DNA from: VRUE01 sp046733275
Lineage (GTDB): Bacteria > Actinomycetota > Thermoleophilia > Solirubrobacterales > 70-9
NCBI GenBank assembly: GCA_046733275.1
Contig: JBKPOW010000097.1
Span: 1 to 17,221, forward strand
DNA: 17,221 bases
Direction: 5' to 3'
Shown here: piece after piece, positions 7,029 to 14,043 of the stretch
Numbering within the stretch: the first letter of the stretch is position 1
How the letters are laid out: each line of letters starts with the position of its first letter
Made by a program: the position numbers and the translations under genes
The notes under the pieces: generated by a model
Told to the model about the DNA's origin: nothing
The model's database searches: none
Seen by the model: only the letters and a program-made list of their open reading frames with translations

Positions 7029-7844
7029 ATGAGCGACTCAGTCGACTTGGCCGCAGTAGGCGACGTTCAACAGAAAACCTGGTCGGAGGGGGACTTCGCG
7101 ATGGTCGCCAATCTGGTCAGCATGCCTTCCGAGCAGCTCGCCGAGTCGCTCGAGATCGTCCCCGGCGAGCGCGTCCTCGACGTCGCCTGCGGCAGCGGCA
7201 ACGCGGCTCTCGCCGCCGCACGGCGAGCCTGGGGGAACACGGTCGGCGTCGACTTCGTCCCCGCCCTGCTCGAGCGCGGTCGCGAGCGCGCCGCCGCGGA
7301 GCGGCTCGAGGTCGAGTTCGTCGAGGGGGACGCCGTCGACCTGCCGGTGGGCGACGCCGAGTTCGACGTGGTGACGTCTGTCTTCGGCGCGATGTTCGCC
7401 GCCGACCAGGAGAAGGCCGCGGCCGAGCTGTTGCGCGTCTGCAAGCCGGGCGGGCGCATCGGCATGGGCAACTGGACTCCCGACGGGGCGGTGGGCGGGA
7501 TGTTCATGACCGTCTCCAAGCACGCTCCGCCGCCGCCCGGGGTGAAGCCGCCGCTGCGCTGGGGGACCGAGGACGGGCTGCGCGAGCTGTTCGGCGACGG
7601 CATCTCCGATCTACGCATCGAGCGGCGCCTTTCCCGCCAGCCATTCCGCTCCGCCGACCATTACATCGACTTCTTCCGCACCTACTTTGGCCCGGTCAAA
7701 GTCGCCTTCGAACGGGTCGGCAGCGAGGGCGAGGAGGCGCTCGAGAAGGACCTGCGCGAGTACCTCGAACGCGCGAACACCGCCGGAGACAAAGCGCTTG
7801 TCCTGGAGGCGGAGTATCTGGAGGTAATTGCGACCCGGGCCTGA
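7029..7844 (+). CDS. Class I SAM-dependent methyltransferase
   Basis: A 271-residue methyltransferase with a UbiE/type 11-like core. Motif I VLDVACGSGNAAL is at 49-61, the ribose-binding acidic residue is Asp75 in TVGVDF, GDAVDLP follows near 100, and the motif II region FDVVTSVFGAMFAAD follows that. A post-core segment LLRVCKPGGRIGMGNWTP resembles small-molecule methyltransferases. The acceptor is unknown. The ATG at 7029 has GGGAG and GAGG just upstream; an upstream in-frame start at 6993 would add 12 residues that do not resemble the family. It is divergent from pfkA and ends inside the left arm of a strong inverted repeat. Confidence 0.92.
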   Translation: MSDSVDLAAVGDVQQKTWSEGDFAMVANLVSMPSEQLAESLEIVPGERVLDVACGSGNAALAAARRAWGNTVGVDFVPALLERGRERAAAERLEVEFVEGDAVDLPVGDAEFDVVTSVFGAMFAADQEKAAAELLRVCKPGGRIGMGNWTPDGAVGGMFMTVSKHAPPPPGVKPPLRWGTEDGLRELFGDGISDLRIERRLSRQPFRSADHYIDFFRTYFGPVKVAFERVGSEGEEALEKDLREYLERANTAGDKALVLEAEYLEVIATRA

Positions 7845-7885
7845 GGTCTTCCGGCCAAGCTATGCGCCGGCCGGAAGACCTCAGG
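7840..7885. terminator. Bidirectional terminator-like hairpin between convergent genes
   Basis: Perfect 17-base arms (7840-7856 and 7869-7885), beginning CCTGAGGTCTTCC on the left, enclose a 12-base loop. The stop codon of the plus-strand methyltransferase (7842-7844) lies in the left arm and the stop of the minus-strand 49-residue gene (7881-7883) lies in the right arm. There is no long T tract on either side, which is usual for high-GC terminators. Confidence 0.85.
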
Positions 7886-8030
7886 ACGTCGGTTTGAGGA
7901 CCCGGAGCGAAGCGCCGATCAGCAGGATCGCGAGGAAGATCATGCCGGCGACGCCGCCGCCCTGGCCGAAGGCTGCATAGGCGACCGTGGTGGCGGCGAG
8001 GGCAAGGAAAAGGGTCACGACGAGTCCCAT
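7881..8030 (-). CDS. Small 49-residue two-helix membrane protein downstream of trpA
   Basis: The ATG at 8030 opens a 49-residue frame with two hydrophobic segments (about residues 3-21, starting LVVTLFLALAAT, and 27-44, containing MIFLAILLIGASL), a Gly-rich turn FGQGGG between them, and a basic tail RVLKPTS. AGGA lies 10 bases upstream of the start. It follows trpA by 60 bases on the same strand and its stop codon lies inside the terminator stem, exactly where the last gene of an operon would end. I do not recognise the family. It is not the known trp-associated membrane protein, which is much longer. The membrane-like composition supports a real gene, but at this length chance cannot be excluded. 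Confidence 0.62.
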   Translation of the reverse strand: MGLVVTLFLALAATTVAYAAFGQGGGVAGMIFLAILLIGASLRVLKPTS

Positions 8031-8090
8031 GCGGCGGCAATCCTAGACGACCCGCCGGTCCGTACGCGACTCGCCGAGGCCGGTAGGCCG

Positions 8091-8981
8091 CTACCTGGAG
8101 AGCGCGGCGCGGGCGTCGCGCAGGAAGGCGCCGACCGCCTCCGCCGCATCCTGCGGCGATCCTGCCTCGCCGGCCGCGCGGACCAGGCGACTGCCGACGA
8201 TCACCCCGTCGGCGATCTTTCCGACTTCGCCGACCTGGTCCGGCGTGCCGATGCCGAAGCCGACCGCGACCGGGACGTCCGTGCACCCCTTGGTCGCGGC
8301 GACCAGCTCGGTCAGCCCCGGCGGCAACGCCTGCCTCTCCCCCGTCGTCCCCACGCTCGAGACGACGTAGACGAACCCCTGAGCAGCGGCGCAGATCCGC
8401 TCCCGCCGCTCGGCCGGCGTGGTCGGCGCAAGTAGCGGCACCAGGGCGAGGCCGGTGTCGCCGAGGGCGTCCCGGATCTCATCCGCCTCGTCCAGAGGAA
8501 GGTCCGGCACGATCGCCCCCGCTGCACCGGCGTCCGCGGCACGGCCCGCAAACTCAGCCGCCCCACAGGCGAGGACCATGTTCGCGTATGCCATCAGCAC
8601 AACCGGCACCCGTCCGGAAATCGACTCGCAAACCCCCAGCGCCGTCTCCAGCGTGGCCCCCTTAGCCAAAGCCTGCGTCGCAGCAGCATGAATCGTCGGT
8701 CCGTCGGCCAGCGGATCGGAAAACGGAACCCCAAGCTCAATCAAGTCGGCTCCGGCATCGACGTAGGCCTCAGCTACCGCCAGCGAAGACTCCCGGTCGG
8801 GGTACCCGGCCATCATGTAGGGCATCAGCGCAGCGCGCCCCTCCTCGCCAGCTTTCGCAAAGGCGGTGGCGATGCGCTCCGCTCTGGCCATGGAGGCGTT
8901 CGGCTCGCCGGCTGACGCGCTGGCTTGAGGGGACGGGGGATGGCTCGCCGGAGCCTCCACGCTGTTGCTCCGCCGAGTCAT
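8091..8981 (-). CDS. trpA: Tryptophan synthase alpha chain
   Basis: It cleaves indole-3-glycerol phosphate to indole and glyceraldehyde 3-phosphate, passing indole to TrpB. Catalytic Glu82 and Asp93 lie in LIELGVPFSDPLADGPTI (80-97). The phosphate-binding parts are GTTGERQ and VAVGFGIGTPDQ. The start at 8981 overlaps the trpB stop as ATGA and has GGAGG 9 bases upstream. That start gives about 30 extra residues (Ser-, Pro- and Ala-rich) before the usual beginning at MARAERI. An ATG at 8891 would give a normal 266-residue protein but has no ribosome-binding site. The ribosome-binding site and start sit inside a 16-base-pair stem, so expression is likely coupled to trpB translation. Confidence 0.96.
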   Translation of the reverse strand: MTRRSNSVEAPASHPPSPQASASAGEPNASMARAERIATAFAKAGEEGRAALMPYMMAGYPDRESSLAVAEAYVDAGADLIELGVPFSDPLADGPTIHAAATQALAKGATLETALGVCESISGRVPVVLMAYANMVLACGAAEFAGRAADAGAAGAIVPDLPLDEADEIRDALGDTGLALVPLLAPTTPAERRERICAAAQGFVYVVSSVGTTGERQALPPGLTELVAATKGCTDVPVAVGFGIGTPDQVGEVGKIADGVIVGSRLVRAAGEAGSPQDAAEAVGAFLRDARAALSR

Positions 8982-8994
8982 CCCCCGTCCCCTC
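8927..8994 (-). promoter_or_regulatory. Stem-loop sequestering the trpA ribosome-binding site and start codon
   Basis: Perfect 16-base arms at 8927-8942 and 8979-8994 flank a 36-base loop. In the mRNA (minus strand) the first arm reads GAGGGGACGGGGGATG, holding most of the trpA GGAGG and its ATG. The second arm lies in the trpA N-terminal extension. The fold would block independent initiation at trpA until ribosomes finishing trpB open it. Confidence 0.6.
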
Positions 8995-10156
8995 CACCAC
9001 TGAGGGCGACAACCTCAGCCAAATCCTTATCGCCACGACCCGAGAGACACAGCACGTCGTACCCGCCCCCGCCCCCGTTCTCCAGCACCCAAGCAATCGC
9101 ATGCGAAGACTCGAGCGCCGGAATGATCCCCTCCAGCCGCGAGAGCTCGGCGAAAGCCGCCAGCGCCGCGGCGTCGGTGACCGCGGTGTAGGTGGCGCGG
9201 CCGGTGTCGCGCAGGTGGGCGTGCTCGGGCCCCACCCCCGGGTAGTCGAGTCCCGCTGAAACCGAGTGCGCCTCGAGGATCTGGCCCTCCTCGTCGGCGA
9301 TCACGGCGGAGAGCGAGCCGTGCAGGACGCCGGTGCCGCCGGCCCCCAGCGAGGCGCCGTGGCGACCGCTGTCGAGTCCCTCGCCGGCGGCCTCGACGCC
9401 GATCAGCTTGACCCCGTCGTCGGCGACGAACGGGGTGAAGATCCCGATCGAGTTGGAGCCGCCGCCGACGCAGGCGATCACCCGCGCCGGCAGCTCGCCC
9501 TCGGCGGCGAGCGCCTGCTCGCGCGCCTCGTCGCCGATCACCCGCTGCAGGTCGCGCACCAGAGCCGGGAACGGCGCCGGGCCGACGGCGGAGCCGATCA
9601 CGTAGTGGGTCGTCTCGACGTTCGCCACCCAGTCGCGGATCGCCGCGCTGACCGCCTCCTTGAGCGTACGGGCGCCGGCCTCGACCGGCGCGACCTCCGC
9701 CCCGAGCAGCTTCATCCGCTCGACGTTGGGCGCCTGGCGGCGGATGTCCTCGGTGCCCATGTAGACGACGCACTCGAGGCCGAGCAAAGCGCAGGCCGTC
9801 GCCGTGGCGACGCCGTGCTGGCCGGCGCCGGTCTCGGCGATCACCCGCGGCTTGCCCATCCGCTGCGCCAGCAGCCCCTGACCGATCGCGTTGTTGATCT
9901 TGTGGGCGCCGGTGTGGCAGAGGTCCTCGCGCTTCAGGTAGACGCGCCGATCGGCCCGCTCCGAGAGACGCTCAGCGAGATAGAGGGGCGTCGGCCGGCC
10001 GATGAAATCGCGGTGCAGCGCCCGCAGCCGCACCTGGAACCCCTCGTCTTGGCGCGCCTCCGCCCAGGCGGCACTGAGCTCGTCGAGCGCCGGGATCAGC
10101 GTCTCGGGGACGTAGCGGCCCCCGTACGGGCCGAAGCGCTCCTCCACCGTCGTCAT
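8978..10156 (-). CDS. trpB: Tryptophan synthase beta chain
   Basis: This PLP enzyme joins indole and serine to make tryptophan. The PLP lysine is Lys86 in HTGAHKINNA (81-90), the catalytic Glu is in AETGAGQHG (107-115), the phosphate cup GGGSNSIG is at 231-238, and the C-terminal Ser is in CLSGRGDKD. It is the TrpB1 type that pairs with TrpA. The 392-residue length is normal. The ATG overlaps the trpF stop by 4 bases and the stop overlaps the trpA start by 4 bases. No ribosome-binding site is evident, consistent with coupling from trpF. Confidence 0.98.
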   Translation of the reverse strand: MTTVEERFGPYGGRYVPETLIPALDELSAAWAEARQDEGFQVRLRALHRDFIGRPTPLYLAERLSERADRRVYLKREDLCHTGAHKINNAIGQGLLAQRMGKPRVIAETGAGQHGVATATACALLGLECVVYMGTEDIRRQAPNVERMKLLGAEVAPVEAGARTLKEAVSAAIRDWVANVETTHYVIGSAVGPAPFPALVRDLQRVIGDEAREQALAAEGELPARVIACVGGGSNSIGIFTPFVADDGVKLIGVEAAGEGLDSGRHGASLGAGGTGVLHGSLSAVIADEEGQILEAHSVSAGLDYPGVGPEHAHLRDTGRATYTAVTDAAALAAFAELSRLEGIIPALESSHAIAWVLENGGGGGYDVLCLSGRGDKDLAEVVALSGGGDGG

Positions 10157-10788
10157 CGGGAGGTAACGCTAGCCGCCTGGGCGGCCTCGAAGAAGGCGGT
10201 CATCGCCGCGTGGTCCTTGCGCCCCGGCTCGGCCTCGACCCCGCTCGCTACGTCGACCGCGTAGGGGTGGGTAGTGGCGATCGCCTCGGCGACGTTCTCC
10301 GGCCTCAACCCTCCAGCGACGATCGCCGGCACCTCGGAGCGCCGTTCGCGCAGCAGGCCCCAATCGAAGCTCTCGCCGGTGCCCCCGAAGAGCCCCTTCG
10401 CCCCCTTGTCGAAGAGGTGAAAGTCAGTCCGAAACGCCTCCGCCGCATGCACATCCGCGGCGCTGGATACATGCACGGCCTTGATCACCTTCACCCCGGC
10501 TTTGCGAGCCACCTCGGCACAGAACGAGGACCCCTCTTCCCCGTTCAGCTGGACCATAGTCAGCCCCTCGTCCTCCACCGCCTTCGCCACCTCGTCCAAC
10601 TCAGGATTCACAAACACCCCCACCACCTCGCACTTTCGCCTGAAAGCAGCCGCAATCCGCGTCGCCTCCGCCAGCTCCACAGCCCTGGGACTTTCGCTGA
10701 AGTGGATCAGCCCAAGAGCCCACGCGCCCAAGCGCACCGCCTCGGCGGCATCATCCAGATTCGTAACTCCGCAGATCTTGATCCGCAT
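10153..10788 (-). CDS. trpF: Phosphoribosylanthranilate isomerase
   Basis: It performs the Amadori rearrangement of phosphoribosylanthranilate to CdRP. The catalytic general base is Cys6 in MRIKICGVTN and the general acid is Asp127 in FHLFDKG; the phosphate site GGTGESFDW is at 135-143 and VAGGLRPENV follows. At 80-84 the family's usual QLHG reads QLNG. Length 211 residues is normal. The ATG has no visible ribosome-binding site. Its upstream spacer is filled by an 88-base inverted repeat ending 22 bases before the start. Base use in the N-terminal half appears less GC-rich at third positions than in trpB. Confidence 0.97.
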   Translation of the reverse strand: MRIKICGVTNLDDAAEAVRLGAWALGLIHFSESPRAVELAEATRIAAAFRRKCEVVGVFVNPELDEVAKAVEDEGLTMVQLNGEEGSSFCAEVARKAGVKVIKAVHVSSAADVHAAEAFRTDFHLFDKGAKGLFGGTGESFDWGLLRERRSEVPAIVAGGLRPENVAEAIATTHPYAVDVASGVEAEPGRKDHAAMTAFFEAAQAASVTSR

Positions 10789-10810
10789 GAAGCAAGCGTA
10801 CGCGAGAGGG

Positions 10811-10898
10811 ACCGGGGATCCCCCGCGGCAACTTGTGAGCAGCCCCGAAAAGAACCCTTGAGGCCGACCGTCGCGGGTTGCAGCGGGGGATCCCCGGT
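10811..10898. repeat. 88-base inverted repeat between the HtrA-type protease gene and trpF
   Basis: Arms of 22 bases (10811-10832 and 10877-10898) pair with a single mismatch. The outer 16 bases, starting ACCGGGGATCCCCCGC, are perfect. The arms themselves contain the near-palindrome GGGGATCCCC. The 44-base loop contains an AAAAGAACCCTTGAGG stretch. It starts 2 bases past the protease stop codon and fills the spacer. With no T tract, it may be a processing or partial-termination element, or a small repeat element. Confidence 0.75.
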
Positions 10899-10899
10899 G

Positions 10900-12105
10900 T
10901 TACCGCGAGGGAACTTCTTCGGCCGAGTCAGGCCTGACGCCGAGGGTCACCGTGATCGTCCTCGCCTCGTCGTCATCCCGATGCACCGTCAGCTCCATCT
11001 GGTCGCCCGGCGAAGCCGCGTTTACCGCGTTGATGATCTCTTCCATGTTGTCGACCCTCTCGCCGTCGACCTCTGTGATCACGTCGCCGCCGAGCGTCAC
11101 GCTGGCCCCTTCGATCGTCGCCGAGGTGTCGCCGCCCACGAGCCCGGCCTCGTCGGCCGGTCCGCCCTTGACCACTTCGTTGACGAGGACGCCTTTGTCG
11201 ACCGGCAGCTTCAGTGCCTTGGCCAGGTCGGGCGTGACGATGCTGCCGGTGATGCCAAGGTAGGCGTGCTCGACCTCGCCGTTCTCCTGCAGCTGCCGCA
11301 CGACTTCGCGCGCCGTGTTGATCGGAACGGCGAAGCCGATGCCGACGTTGCCGCCGGTACCGGTCTGGATCTGCGAGTTGATCCCGATCACGCGGCCGCC
11401 GCTGTCGATCAGCGGCCCGCCGGAGTTACCCGGGTTGATCGCCGCGTCGGTCTGGATCACGTGCGAGATCGAGAACCCGTTCGGCGCCTGGATCTGGCGC
11501 TGGATCGCCGAGACGATGCCCGCGGTCACGGTGCGGTCGAGGCCGAAGGGGTTGCCGATCGCGACCACCGGTTCGCCGACCTGGACCTTCGAGGAGTCGC
11601 CCAGGGCGAGCGGGTGCAGGGCATCGGCCGGGGCGTTGACCTTGAGCAGGGCGACGTCGGTCGCCGGGTCAGTGCCGACCACCTCGGCGTGGTAGGCGGT
11701 GTCCGAGGAGCCGAGCTTGACCTCGACCTCGCCCGCCGCTTCGACCACGTGGCTGTTGGTGATCACGTGGCCCTCGGTGTCGATCAGGAAGCCCGAGCCG
11801 GTCGCCGTGGCGCCTTCTTCTTCCGGTTCGCCGAAGGGGCTGACCGGCGGAGATCCGCCGCTGCCGCTCTGGGCGCTGATGAAGGCGACGCCCTGTCCGT
11901 CGCGGCGGTAGATCTCATTGACCAGGTTGGTATCGCCATCGTCACGAACCGTGATCGGCGCGGAGAGCGGCTGCGAGACGGTGACCGTCGAGTCCCCGTC
12001 GTCTGCCTCGATCCAGCCGGCGGCGAGCGCCACCCAGCCGAAGGCCGCGACCACGACACCACCGAGGAGAGCCGAGCCGAAGGAGGACCTGAGGAAGCTC
12101 TTCAT
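10900..12105 (-). CDS. HtrA/DegP-type serine protease with PDZ domain, membrane-anchored
   Basis: It is an envelope quality-control protease of the S1C family. Counting from the alternative GTG at 12111, one hydrophobic helix (about residues 12-34) anchors it, a flexible acidic Gly/Pro/Ser-rich linker runs to about 100, and the trypsin-like domain has the triad His121 in TNSHVV, Asp152 in TDVALL and Ser230 in NPGNSGGPL. The PDZ domain spans about 278-395 (YLGITGSIV, GDVITEVDG). The ATG at 12105 is preferred because a weak GAG precedes it; the GTG at 12111 would add two residues. It sits between trpC (63-69 bases upstream) and trpF, an unusual place for a protease. Confidence 0.95.
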   Translation of the reverse strand: MKSFLRSSFGSALLGGVVVAAFGWVALAAGWIEADDGDSTVTVSQPLSAPITVRDDGDTNLVNEIYRRDGQGVAFISAQSGSGGSPPVSPFGEPEEEGATATGSGFLIDTEGHVITNSHVVEAAGEVEVKLGSSDTAYHAEVVGTDPATDVALLKVNAPADALHPLALGDSSKVQVGEPVVAIGNPFGLDRTVTAGIVSAIQRQIQAPNGFSISHVIQTDAAINPGNSGGPLIDSGGRVIGINSQIQTGTGGNVGIGFAVPINTAREVVRQLQENGEVEHAYLGITGSIVTPDLAKALKLPVDKGVLVNEVVKGGPADEAGLVGGDTSATIEGASVTLGGDVITEVDGERVDNMEEIINAVNAASPGDQMELTVHRDDDEARTITVTLGVRPDSAEEVPSR

Positions 12106-12111
12106 CGCCAC

Positions 12112-12174
12112 TCGATGGTGCAGGGGCTCTTCAAAGTTCTTCTAAAAAAGTGAGATTGGGACGGTCAGCGCCCG
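12112..12174 (-). other. Short AT-richer spacer between trpC and the HtrA-type protease gene
   Basis: On the minus strand this 63-base spacer has a weak 4-base-pair stem (ACGG/CCGT) near the trpC stop, then a run of six T about 10 bases further on. It could hold a weak terminator or a promoter for the protease, but neither is convincing. Confidence 0.25.
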
Positions 12175-12981
12175 TTAGGGCAGGTAGTGCTCTCGCGTGC
12201 CCTCGTCGGCGCCGGTCAGCTCGCGGGCCAGCGCCTCCGGATCGGCGGCCGTCATCAGCGCCGAGCCGATCAGCACCGCGTCGACCCCCACACGCTCCAG
12301 TTCCTCCAGCTCGGTCCGGGTGGAGATGCCGCTCTCGGCGACGACGGTCTTGCCAGCCGGCACGTCGGGCATCAGCTCGTAGGTCGTGCCGACGTCGACG
12401 ACTCCCTCGTCGAGGTCGCGGTTGTTGATCCCGATCACCTCGGCGTCGAGCCGCAGCGCCCGCTCCAGCTCCTCGCCGTCGTGCACCTCGACCAGGCAGT
12501 CGAGGTCGAGGCCGCGGGCCCGCCCGTACATCTCCGCCAGCTCGGCGTCCTCCAGCACCCTGACGATCAGCAGCACGGCGTCGGCGCCGTTGACCGCAGC
12601 CTCGAGCAGCTGGTAGGGGTCGACGATGAAGTCCTTGCGCAGGATCGGCAGGCCGCAGGCGGCTCGGGCGGCGCGCAGGTCGTCGAGCGAGCCGCCGAAG
12701 TGGGGCTCGTCGGTCAGCACCGAGAGCGCCGCCGCGCCGCCGCGCTCGTAGGCCCCGACCCGCTCGGCGACCGTCGCCGAGGCCGAGATCTCGCCGGCGC
12801 TGGGCGAGCGCCGCTTGAACTCGGCGATCAGCGAGAGCCCCGGCCGGACCAGCGCCTCGTTGAACGGCCGGTCGTCGCCGCGGCTCTGCAGCCGCGACTC
12901 GAGATCCGCCTGCGGGGTCTCCGCACGGCGTTCCTCCACCCCGTCGCGCGCCGCCGCGATCAGCTGCTCGATCGTTCCCAC
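12175..12981 (-). CDS. trpC: Indole-3-glycerol phosphate synthase
   Basis: It closes the indole ring, converting CdRP to indole-3-glycerol phosphate. The (beta/alpha)8-barrel marks are Glu54 and Lys56 in IAEFKRRSPSAG (52-63), Lys116 in ILRKDFIVDPYQ (113-124), LVEVHDGEEL, GINNRDL, VAESGIS and AVLIGSALM. The 268-residue length fits the single-function enzyme. The start is GTG, 14 bases after the trpD stop, with no clear ribosome-binding site; no better start exists near the expected N-terminus. Confidence 0.97.
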   Translation of the reverse strand: MGTIEQLIAAARDGVEERRAETPQADLESRLQSRGDDRPFNEALVRPGLSLIAEFKRRSPSAGEISASATVAERVGAYERGGAAALSVLTDEPHFGGSLDDLRAARAACGLPILRKDFIVDPYQLLEAAVNGADAVLLIVRVLEDAELAEMYGRARGLDLDCLVEVHDGEELERALRLDAEVIGINNRDLDEGVVDVGTTYELMPDVPAGKTVVAESGISTRTELEELERVGVDAVLIGSALMTAADPEALARELTGADEGTREHYLP

Positions 12982-12995
12982 TTGAGGGACGAAGC

Positions 12996-14021
12996 CTAGC
13001 CGCCGAGCCGGGTGGTGGTCGCAATCAGGCGGTCGAGCAGCTCGCTCGCGGCTCCGCTGTCGATCGCCGCCGCCGCCTTCTTCACGCCCTCGTCGAGGCC
13101 GGCGGCGCGGCCGCCGACGTAGATCGCCGCACCGGCGTTGAGCAGAACCAGGTCACGGCGCGGACCAGCCTCGCCGCCGAGCACGGCGCGGGAGGCGGCG
13201 GCGTTCTCCTCGGGGCTGCCGCCGGCGACGTCCTCCAGCTCGCCCGGCGCGAGGCCGAGCTCGCCCGGCTCGACGAACCACTCCTCGGTGCGGCCTTCGA
13301 CGACCTCGATCACCCGCGTGCGGGCGGAGGTCGAGAGCTCGTCGACGCCGTCCTCGGCGGCGACGACCATCGCCCGCACGCAGCCAAGCCCGACCAGCGC
13401 CTCGGCGATCGTCTCCTGGTAGTGGCGATCGGAGACGCCGAGCAGCTGGCGCTCGGCCCCGGCCGGGTTGGTCAGTGGGCCGAGGAAGTTGAAGATCGTG
13501 CGCACGCCGAGCGCTTTGCGCACCGGCACGACGTGCGCCATCGCCGCGTGATGGCGGGGCGCGAACATGAAGCCGAAGCCCAGCTCGTCGATGCATTGGC
13601 CGACCTGCTCGGGGCTCAGCTCGATGTCGACGCCGAGCGCCTCGAGCAGTTCCGCGGAGCCGCAAGGGCTGTTGGAGCGGTTGCCGTGCTTGGCGACGGC
13701 GCAGCCCGCGGCTGCGGCAACCAGCGCGGCGGTGGTCGAGACGTTGAAGGTCGAAGGGCCTCCGCCGGTGCCCGCCGTGTCGACCAGGTCCTCGCGCGAG
13801 GTCTCGACCGCGGCGGCGAGCGAGCGCATCGTCCGCGCCAGGCCGACCAGCTCGGGCACCGTCTCCCCCTTCGCCCGCAGCGCGATCAGGAAGGCGCCGG
13901 TCTGCACCTCGTCGCTGCGCCCCTCCATGATCTCGGCGAGCACGGCGGCGGCGTGGTCGGCGGTCAGGTGGTCGCCCTTGCAGACGGCGTCGATCGCGCG
14001 GGTTACTACGTCGTTCGGCAT
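12996..14021 (-). CDS. trpD: Anthranilate phosphoribosyltransferase
   Basis: It transfers phosphoribose from PRPP to anthranilate. The PRPP-binding loop DTAGTGGGPSTFNVST is at 81-96, KHGNRSNSPCGSAELLE at 111-127, and the metal-binding and substrate parts GPLTNP and EDGVDELS follow. The 341-residue length is normal, without a fused TrpG domain. The ATG lies 22 bases after the trpG stop. The spacer shows no strong ribosome-binding site. Confidence 0.98.
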   Translation of the reverse strand: MPNDVVTRAIDAVCKGDHLTADHAAAVLAEIMEGRSDEVQTGAFLIALRAKGETVPELVGLARTMRSLAAAVETSREDLVDTAGTGGGPSTFNVSTTAALVAAAAGCAVAKHGNRSNSPCGSAELLEALGVDIELSPEQVGQCIDELGFGFMFAPRHHAAMAHVVPVRKALGVRTIFNFLGPLTNPAGAERQLLGVSDRHYQETIAEALVGLGCVRAMVVAAEDGVDELSTSARTRVIEVVEGRTEEWFVEPGELGLAPGELEDVAGGSPEENAAASRAVLGGEAGPRRDLVLLNAGAAIYVGGRAAGLDEGVKKAAAAIDSGAASELLDRLIATTTRLGG

Positions 14022-14043
14022 CGCCCGATGTTCTCCGATCCGA

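Noticed and set aside
8078..8089. GGCC-GGTA-GGCC small hairpin after trpA
   Set aside because: Four-base arms of G and C are expected by chance in DNA this GC-rich.
10210..12153. Open frame of 647 codons on the plus strand across trpF and the protease gene
   Set aside because: It is a mirror of two real genes with low-complexity composition and no family motifs.
12112..12174. Factor-independent terminator after trpC
   Set aside because: The T run is real, but the only preceding stem is 4 base pairs and too far away; kept only as a low-confidence spacer note.
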